A stretch of 18,825 bases of DNA, from the NCBI GenBank assembly GCA_934525325.1, contig CAKSZE010000032.1, forward strand, positions 1 through 18,825. The letters run 5' to 3'. Positions within the stretch are counted from its first letter, which is position 1; each line of letters begins with the position of its first letter. Source of the DNA: an uncultured Faecalibacterium sp. (GTDB lineage Bacteria > Bacillota > Clostridia > Oscillospirales > Ruminococcaceae). The notes beneath the pieces are model-generated. The model saw only the letters and a list, made by a program, of their open reading frames with translations, had not been told where the DNA came from and ran no database searches. The translations under genes were made by a program, and so were the position numbers. Shown here one piece after another: positions 14,749 to 18,825 of this stretch.

Positions 14749-15852
14749 TTGATTACAATACAAAACACTTATAATTCTGCGCTGGTTTACGCAGAGACTT
14801 TGGATTCCGGCGCAGAGGGACTGATTCGCGCACTGTGCGGCAGTCCAATCTCAAAAGGCAGCAGCATCCGTATTATGCCGGATGTTCACGCCGGAAAAGG
14901 CTGTGCAGTCGGCACTACAATGACCATCAAGGACTGTGTTGCTCCCGGTCTGGTGGGCGTGGACATTGGCTGCGGAATGCTGGCTGTCAAGTTCCATGCA
15001 AAGCGCCTGGAGCTGCAAAAGCTGGATAAACTGATTCACGATAAAATTCCGGCTGGAAGACAGGTGCGCTTTGTGCCGCATCATTTTGCGGAACAGGCAG
15101 ATCTGGATGAGCTGCTTTGTCTGCGTCATGTCCAGAAAGATAAGGCTCTTTGTGCGGTGGGCACATTGGGCGGTGGCAACCATTTTATCGAGGTAGATAA
15201 CGCAGAGGGCGGCGCATACTGGCTCATTATCCATTCCGGCAGTCGGCGGCTTGGTGTTGAAGTGGCATCGTTTTACCAGAACGAAGCGTTTCACCAGTGC
15301 CCGGCGGGTACATCTTTTGAGCTGGCCTATGCTACGGAAAGCCTGATGGACGATTATCTGCATGATATGAAAATCACGCAGGCGTTTGCCGAACTGAACC
15401 GCAGAGCGATTGCCAACGACATCATCAAGGGCATGAAGCTTGATGTGGAGGAAACAATTTCCACCGTCCACAACTACATTGATTTGGATTCCATGATTCT
15501 GCGCAAAGGCGCAGTTTCCGCAAAAGCAGGCGAAAAACTCATAATTCCGATGAATATGAGGGATGGCTGCTTGCTCTGCGTTGGAAAAGGCAACCCGGAG
15601 TGGAACGAATCGGCTCCCCACGGTGCAGGCCGCCTGATGAGCCGTGCAGATGCACGAAACAGCTTTACACTGTCGCAGTACAAAAAAGAGATGAAGGGCA
15701 TCTATACCAGCTCTGTTGATCGGAATACACTGGACGAAAGCCCGATGGCATATAAGCCGATGGAATTGATCCTCCGGCAGATCGAACCCACCGTGGAAAT
15801 CGTAGAGCGGACAAAGCCCATCTACAACTTTAAGGCGAGTGAGGAAATTTGA
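14749..15852 (+). CDS. rtcB: RtcB RNA-splicing/repair ligase
   Basis: GTP- and Mn2+-dependent ligase that joins RNA 2',3'-cyclic phosphate (3'-phosphate) ends to 5'-OH ends, repairing RNAs cut by ribonucleases. Active-site residues are present: Asp45 and His47 in PDVHAGKG, Cys75 in DIGCGM, Asn144-His145 in GGGNHF, His162 in IHSGSRR, and the guanylylated His291 in PHGAGRLMSR. At 367 aa it belongs to the shorter bacterial form. Start is TTG 14749 with GAAAGG upstream. Three nt after its stop comes the beginning of a PrfH-like gene, which identifies it as the RtcB2 type paired with PrfH in ribosome rescue and repair. No RtcA (cyclase) is encoded nearby. Confidence 0.93.
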   Translation: MITIQNTYNSALVYAETLDSGAEGLIRALCGSPISKGSSIRIMPDVHAGKGCAVGTTMTIKDCVAPGLVGVDIGCGMLAVKFHAKRLELQKLDKLIHDKIPAGRQVRFVPHHFAEQADLDELLCLRHVQKDKALCAVGTLGGGNHFIEVDNAEGGAYWLIIHSGSRRLGVEVASFYQNEAFHQCPAGTSFELAYATESLMDDYLHDMKITQAFAELNRRAIANDIIKGMKLDVEETISTVHNYIDLDSMILRKGAVSAKAGEKLIIPMNMRDGCLLCVGKGNPEWNESAPHGAGRLMSRADARNSFTLSQYKKEMKGIYTSSVDRNTLDESPMAYKPMELILRQIEPTVEIVERTKPIYNFKASEEI

Positions 15853-15854
15853 AA

Positions 15855-15989
15855 ATGATCTATCAAATCAGTTCGGGTCAGGAGCCTGCTGAGTGCGAGC
15901 TTGGTGTGGCAAAATTTCTGAACTACCGGGCCGATTCTGATCACGGTGACCTCTTGCAGTTCGTGCACGGCGCTCTCCCGGGGAGCTAA
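15855..15989 (+). pseudogene. prfH: Truncated prfH (peptide chain release factor homologue H), N-terminus only
   Basis: The frame opens MIYQISSGQEPAECELGVAK, followed by FL. This resembles the N-terminus of PrfH (LQ-SS-QGP-EC-LAV in the E. coli protein), and prfH is the standard neighbour of this rtcB type. Homology stops after about codon 22; from 15921-15925 the DNA is a tRNA-Ala-like repeat read in an arbitrary frame until TAA at 15987-15989, giving a 44-aa remnant. The GGQ-containing release-factor domain is absent from the window. The ATG lies 2 bp after the rtcB stop, as expected for coupled translation. Assignment rests on a short match recalled from memory plus context. Confidence 0.7.
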
Positions 15990-15995
15990 GCCCTC
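15925..15995 (-). pseudogene. Degenerate tRNA-Ala-like copy, outer (3' end lost)
   Basis: The minus strand shows a GAGGGCT 5' arm, an intact GCTC/GAGC D-stem, an anticodon-like arm with loop ACGAACT, the block GCAAGAGGTCACCG shared with the true tRNA, and an enlarged T-arm (GTGATCAGAATCGG). The acceptor 3' strand and CCA are missing because the copy joins the prfH fragment here. It is offset about 139 bp from the middle copy. Confidence 0.65.
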
Positions 15996-16013
15996 GCTCA
16001 TTCGGTGTCAATG

Positions 16014-16050
16014 AAAAAAGCACCACACATTTCTGTGCGGTGCTTTTCTT
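16014..16050. terminator. Bidirectional hairpin terminator, first copy
   Basis: GCACC-A-CACA (16020-16029) pairs with TGTG-C-GGTGC (16034-16043) around TTTC. A-run 16014-16019 gives a U-tract on the minus strand; TTTTCTTTC follows on the plus strand, where it can end the rtcB operon. Confidence 0.8.
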
Positions 16051-16052
16051 TC

Positions 16053-16135
16053 TGGTGGAGATTACCGGGCCGATTCAAATCACGGTGACCTCTTGCAGTC
16101 CATGCACGGCGCTCTCCCGGGTGAACTGGACCCTC
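16053..16135 (-). pseudogene. Degenerate tRNA-Ala-like copy, middle (CCA retained)
   Basis: 83-nt copy of the tRNA-Ala gene that keeps AATCTCCACCA at its 3' end but has an acceptor 5' strand GAGGGTC that no longer pairs fully. The anticodon-like loop is ATGGACT, and the T-arm is enlarged by about 6 nt (GTGATTTGAATCGG). It shares these changes with the outer copy, so both derive from one variant. Probably not a working tRNA. Confidence 0.7.
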
Positions 16136-16152
16136 ACTCGTTTAGCATTAAC

Positions 16153-16190
16153 AAAAAAGCACCACACATTTCTGTGCGGTGCTTTTCTTT
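16153..16190. terminator. Terminator of tRNA-Ala, second copy of the hairpin
   Basis: Same hairpin as at 16020-16043, here at 16159-16182, with A-run 16153-16158 (U-tract on the minus strand). Exactly 139 bp from the first copy. Confidence 0.85.
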
Positions 16191-16191
16191 C

Positions 16192-16267
<76 letters not shown>

Positions 16268-16300
16268 AGATGTTTTTCCTCGTGCCTGACGACGTGTGTA

Positions 16301-16329
16301 ATTATACCAGCCGCAGGAGCGCTTGTCAA
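16301..16329 (-). promoter_or_regulatory. Consensus sigma-A promoter of tRNA-Ala
   Basis: Minus strand TTGACA (16329-16324), 17-bp spacer, TATAAT (16306-16301), about 30 bp before the mature tRNA 5' end. Confidence 0.93.
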
Positions 16330-16354
16330 CAGTTTTTTGAAAATTTTTTACAGC

Positions 16355-16389
16355 AAAAAATCCCCGCAGGGCGGGTGCCCGGCGGGGAT
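16355..16389 (-). terminator. Terminator of thiT
   Basis: Minus strand ATCCCCGC (16389-16382) pairs with GCGGGGAT (16367-16360), with a second small GC-rich element in the loop, followed by a U-run at 16360-16355. Confidence 0.85.
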
Positions 16390-16428
16390 CAGGAAGCGGG
16401 GGAGAGCTCTTTTGTGAAAAAAGACGCC

Positions 16429-16995
16429 TTAGCGTGCCTGACGGTCAAAGATCTGCGGGGCCACGCGGCACAGCAGCACAGCGGCCACCATGGTAAGCAG
16501 GGTCTCGGGCAGCATATAGCTGCCGTTGTAGGTCAGGCTGTAAGTCCATGCGGCCAGACCGTCGGTCAGGTTGCCCCAGACCAGCACGCCGGACAAAAAG
16601 CTGCACATAAAGCGCAGGAAACCGGCGGCAAAGGTGCCCACGGCCACGCCCACGGTGCGGTTCTTGAAGGGACGGGCGAACAGCTCGGCCAGACCCAGTG
16701 CCATAAAGGCCAGCACATAGTCCAGCAGCACCTCACCGAGGAAGTAGAGGAAGGTGGAAGCGGGAGGAGGGTAGAAGCCCATGATCATTTGCAGGCAGGA
16801 GTTCACGAAACCGGTGAACAGGCCCCACTTTGCGCCGTGGCGGAAGGACACCAGCACAAAGGGCAGCATGCTCAGCAGGGTGATGCTGCCGCCGTTGGGC
16901 ATGGTGAAGAACTTGATGTTGGAAAGCACCGTGCCAATGGCGATCATCAGGGCGCATTCCACCAGAATACGGGTCTTGGAATAGGTTTTGGACAT
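16429..16995 (-). CDS. thiT: ThiT, thiamin-specific S component of an ECF transporter
   Basis: 188-aa integral membrane protein that binds thiamin and works with the shared EcfA1/A2/T energising module (not in this window). The family signature FFTMPNGGSITLLSMLPF (about 30-47) is followed by HGAKWGLFTGF and LGEVLLDYVLAFMALGLAELF. About six hydrophobic segments span the protein, with conserved Trp and Tyr residues typical of the thiamin site. The predicted start is ATG 16995 with GAGAGG about 12 nt upstream. A TPP riboswitch with a terminator hairpin controls it, which independently supports the substrate. Confidence 0.93.
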   Translation of the reverse strand: MSKTYSKTRILVECALMIAIGTVLSNIKFFTMPNGGSITLLSMLPFVLVSFRHGAKWGLFTGFVNSCLQMIMGFYPPPASTFLYFLGEVLLDYVLAFMALGLAELFARPFKNRTVGVAVGTFAAGFLRFMCSFLSGVLVWGNLTDGLAAWTYSLTYNGSYMLPETLLTMVAAVLLCRVAPQIFDRQAR

Positions 16996-17025
16996 GATGA
17001 AAAGATTCCTCTCTCATAGTAGTAC

Positions 17026-17061
17026 ACAAAAACAAAATGCGCCTGCTGGCAGCAGACGCAT
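17026..17061 (-). terminator. Expression-platform terminator of the TPP riboswitch
   Basis: Minus strand ATGCG-T-CTGCT and AGCAG-G-CGCAT form a hairpin at 17061-17037, followed by TTTGTTTTTG. It stands between the aptamer and thiT, so high TPP should end transcription here. Confidence 0.88.
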
Positions 17062-17084
17062 GGAGGTTTGTTGAACGTACCGGA

Positions 17085-17172
17085 CAGTTCCGCAAACTCC
17101 CTACGCCGGCATTGCCCGGATCAGGTAAAGGGTACTCCGCATTATGCGGATCTCAGCCTTACGGCGCCCCTG
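17085..17172 (-). promoter_or_regulatory. TPP (THI-box) riboswitch aptamer
   Basis: Minus strand carries the hallmark elements in order: GGGGCGCC, CTGAGATC, a variable hairpin (CCGCATAATGCGG), ACCCTTTACCTGATC, CGGGCAATGCCGGCG and TAGGGA. It senses thiamin pyrophosphate and lowers thiT expression. The outer boundaries are approximate. Confidence 0.95.
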
Positions 17173-17189
17173 TTTTTATGTCCGCCCAC

Positions 17190-17218
17190 AGTATACGCGC
17201 TGGGGGACAAAAAGTCAA
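17190..17218 (-). promoter_or_regulatory. Sigma-A promoter of the thiT riboswitch transcript
   Basis: Minus strand TTGACT (17218-17213), 17-bp spacer, TATACT (17195-17190). The start would lie about 10-15 nt upstream of the aptamer. Confidence 0.85.
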
Positions 17219-17225
17219 GTCCGCA

Positions 17226-17255
17226 GACATATTCCGCCCCGGCAGTGCGTATGTT
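17226..17255 (+). promoter_or_regulatory. Possible sigma-E-like promoter of spoIIID
   Basis: GACATATT (17226-17233), 14 bp, CGTATGTT (17248-17255) loosely resembles the sigma-E pattern (ATATT ... CATACANT), the sigma factor that drives spoIIID in Bacillus. The -10 half matches only partly. Confidence 0.35.
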
Positions 17256-17291
17256 ATACCATTGCAAAGCTGGAACGCAGGGAGGCGGGAT

Positions 17292-17540
17292 ATGAAAGCC
17301 GATCCGGAACAGCGCGCCGTGCAGTTGGGGGAGTACATTGCCGCCCACAACGCCACGGTGCGGGCAGCGGCGGCTGCGTTCGGGTGCAGCAAGTCCACCG
17401 TGCACAAGGACGTTGCCGTGCGGCTGCGCAGCATCAGCCCTGCGCTGTACGGGCAGGTGCGTGCCGTGCTGGCGCGCAACAAGGCCGAGCGTCATCTGCG
17501 GGGCGGGGCTGCCACCCGGCGCAGATACAGCCGCCGCTAA
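17292..17540 (+). CDS. spoIIID: SpoIIID, mother-cell sporulation transcription factor
   Basis: 82-aa DNA-binding protein that switches mother-cell transcription between the sigma-E and sigma-K phases. The HTH AAAFGCSKSTVHKDVAVRL (about 26-44) and the C-terminal KAERHLRGGAAT motif match Bacillus SpoIIID closely, and length is as expected. ATG 17292 has GGAGG 6 nt upstream; longer upstream frames run through the thiT promoter and riboswitch and are not credible. It is divergent from thiT and followed by its own terminator. Its presence with sigG indicates a genome that keeps sporulation genes. Confidence 0.93.
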   Translation: MKADPEQRAVQLGEYIAAHNATVRAAAAAFGCSKSTVHKDVAVRLRSISPALYGQVRAVLARNKAERHLRGGAATRRRYSRR

Positions 17541-17552
17541 ACCCCAAAAAGA

Positions 17553-17580
17553 CCGCTGCACTGCGCAGCGGCCTTTTTTT
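17553..17580 (+). terminator. Terminator of spoIIID
   Basis: CCGCTGC (17553-17559) pairs with GCAGCGG (17565-17571) around ACTGC, followed by CC and seven T residues. Confidence 0.88.
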
Positions 17581-17591
17581 GGCTGGGACGG

Positions 17592-17717
17592 AACCCTCTC
17601 AGGCGCTTGCGCGCCAGCTCCCCCGAAGGGGGAGCTTTTTGCATTCTCCGACTTGTGCTGATGAAGCTCCCCCTTCGGGGGAGCTGGCAAAGCCGTAAGG
17701 CTTTGACTGAGAGGGTT
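17592..17717. repeat. MITE-like inverted-repeat element (about 126 bp)
   Basis: The ends are AACCCTCTCAG (17592-17602) and its exact complement CTGAGAGGGTT (17707-17717). Inside, AGCTCCCCCGAAGGGGGAGCT and GCTCCCCCTTCGGGGGAGC-type hairpins face each other, and a subterminal GCCGTAAGGC hairpin lies near the right end. It holds no reading frame. It looks like a non-autonomous dispersed palindromic repeat sitting between spoIIID and sigG; copy number cannot be judged from one window. Confidence 0.75.
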
Positions 17718-17732
17718 TTCAGGTGATTGCTT

Positions 17733-18500
17733 TTATCCCCCGGTGTGAAACTGCTGCAATGCGCCTTTTTCCAGCCGGCTTACCTGCGCCTGACTGATGC
17801 CGATCTCCTGCGCCACCTCCATCTGGGTCTTGCCGCGCAGATACCGCAGCTCCATAATGCGCTTTTCCCGGGGCGTAAGGGCGGCTACCGTATCGCGGAA
17901 CTGCAGCCCGCTGATCCAGCTTTCCTCGCTGTCCGGGTCGCGCACCTGATCGATGACATACATCGCATCGCCGCCGTCGGTGTATACCGGCTCATCAAGG
18001 CTGAGCGGCTCCACCACCGATTCCAGCGCGGCGGTCACCTCGCGCCTAGCAAGGCCCGCTGCGGCGGCGATCTCGTCCATGGTGGGCTCGCGCCCCAGCT
18101 GCTTTTCCAGCGTTTCCCGCGCCTGCATGGCGCGATACGCGGTGTCCCGCAGGGTGCGGCTTACCCGCAGGGCGTTGTTGTCCCGCAGGAACCGTCGGAT
18201 CTCCCCGATGATCATCGGCACGCCGTAGGTGGAGAACCGCACCGGCTGCGCGGGGTCAAAGTTGTCGATAGCCTTTATCAACCCGATGCACCCCACCTGA
18301 AACAGATCGTCCAGATTTTCGCCCCGCTGGGCAAACCGCTGCACCACGCTGAGCACCAGCCGCAGGTTGCCCTCCACCATCCGCGCCCGGGCAGCCTTGT
18401 CCCCGGCGTGGGCAAGGGTGAGCAGCTGCCGCTTTTCCGCCTCGGTCAGCACGGGCAGCTGCCCTGTGTTAACACCGCATAGCTCCACCTTGTTGTACAT
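17733..18500 (-). CDS. sigG: RNA polymerase sigma-G factor (forespore)
   Basis: 255-aa sigma-70 family factor that runs late forespore transcription. The N-terminus NKVELCGVNTGQLPVLT is the sigma-G hallmark (anti-sigma/gating region). Region 2 has NLRLVLSVVQRF, DDLFQVGCIGLIKAIDNFD and FSTYGVPMIIGEIRRFLRDNN. Region 4 has LTPREKRIMELRYLRGKTQMEVAQEIGISQAQVSRLEKGAL with the -35-binding HTH. Length and motif order agree with Bacillus SigG. ATG 18500 follows GGGGGC. No spoIIGA or sigE is adjacent, unlike in Bacillus. A terminator-like hairpin lies upstream on the same strand. Confidence 0.95.
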   Translation of the reverse strand: MYNKVELCGVNTGQLPVLTEAEKRQLLTLAHAGDKAARARMVEGNLRLVLSVVQRFAQRGENLDDLFQVGCIGLIKAIDNFDPAQPVRFSTYGVPMIIGEIRRFLRDNNALRVSRTLRDTAYRAMQARETLEKQLGREPTMDEIAAAAGLARREVTAALESVVEPLSLDEPVYTDGGDAMYVIDQVRDPDSEESWISGLQFRDTVAALTPREKRIMELRYLRGKTQMEVAQEIGISQAQVSRLEKGALQQFHTGG

Positions 18501-18564
18501 CCAAACGCCCCCGGTCTTTTAGCTTTACCGGAAGTATGGCTCTGTGCGCCGGGCGCTATGCGTG

Positions 18565-18600
18565 GAAAAAATTGAGCGCCCCTCCGCAAAAGAGGGGCGC
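18565..18600 (-). terminator. Terminator-like hairpin upstream of sigG
   Basis: GCGCCCCTC (18576-18584) pairs with GAGGGGCGC (18592-18600). On the minus strand it is followed by TCAATTTTTTCC, an intrinsic-terminator layout that would insulate sigG from leftward read-through. Confidence 0.7.
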
Positions 18601-18604
18601 ATTA

Positions 18605-18633
18605 TAGACAAACCTGTAATTTTATGGTATGCT
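18605..18633 (+). promoter_or_regulatory. Probable sigma-A promoter for the right-edge gene
   Basis: TAGACA (18605-18610), 17-bp spacer, TATGCT (18628-18633). The implied leader of about 150 nt contains several hairpins (such as GGCGGC-GCAA-GCCGTCC) but matches no riboswitch I recognise. Confidence 0.5.
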
Positions 18634-18787
18634 GTGACTGGCGGCGCAAGCCGTCCATCAGGCGCTGTGCCCACAAACGCAGGCGGCTATACTCTTTACC
18701 GGTACCTAAGTGCCGGGCAAGAGCGAATTTTTTCTTTGAGATCTCGTTTCTCCCCGGACGCTTAAGGGCGGGAAGGGGGGATGCGTC

Positions 18788-18825
18788 ATGACGTTTGAAC
18801 AGGTCGTATTGCTGCTCACGCTGCT
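18788..18825 (+). CDS. Start of an unidentified, probably membrane, protein (cut by window edge)
   Basis: ATG at 18788 after a GGAAGGGGGG ribosome binding site gives MTFEQVVLLLTL before the window ends. An ATG at 18781 stops after five codons. The hydrophobic start suggests a membrane segment; too little is present to name it. Confidence 0.5.
   Translation, partial: MTFEQVVLLLTL

Overview
The window looks like chromosomal DNA of a high-GC anaerobic Firmicute. A Faecalibacterium, Subdoligranulum or Gemmiger-like Oscillospiraceae/Ruminococcaceae is my best guess. The reasons are the sporulation regulators SpoIIID and SigG, a TPP-riboswitch-controlled ECF transporter subunit ThiT, Gram-positive ribosome binding sites and TTGACA/TATAAT promoters. 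The genus is inferred; no rRNA is present.

Left flank (1-7250). A leftward acetolactate synthase large subunit runs off the left edge. It is divergent from a rightward operon of circularly permuted ATP-grasp ligase, alpha-E protein and transglutaminase-like protease, a known but poorly understood peptide-ligation cassette. After a terminator comes a translationally coupled pair of AstE/AspA-like M14 deacylases; the second has lost key zinc and catalytic residues. A bidirectional terminator then faces a decayed leftward lipoprotein gene, apparently a solute-binding protein fragment joined to the tail of a LuxR-type regulator.

Central accessory region (about 7300-15990). It is visibly more AT-rich than the flanks, most clearly in its first part. 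It holds (a) a rightward operon of three paralogous Era/IRG-like GTPases, two with glycine-rich hydrophobic tails; (b) a leftward WYL-domain regulator plus a small proline-rich protein; and (c) a rightward operon of MoxR-type AAA+ ATPase, a VWA protein with a duplicated metallopeptidase-like module, RtcB RNA ligase, and the first ~22 codons of a PrfH-like release factor. Both rightward operons have the same palindrome (ATGACA-N5-TGTCAT) exactly 10 bp upstream of a TATA(C/G)T -10 box with no good -35. I read this as one regulon under the WYL protein, linking membrane or ribosome-associated GTPases to an RNA-damage / ribosome-repair module. This is the most interesting part of the window.

Right junction (15925-16267). 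The prfH fragment breaks directly into a tandem array with a ~139-bp period. The array has two degenerate tRNA-Ala-like copies followed by one intact tRNA-Ala(GGC), all leftward, with identical terminator hairpins after the intact tRNA and the middle copy.

Right flank (16268-18825). thiT lies behind a complete TPP riboswitch with an intrinsic terminator as expression platform. It is divergent from spoIIID. A ~126-bp MITE-like inverted-repeat element follows, then leftward sigG and the first codons of an unidentified rightward gene.
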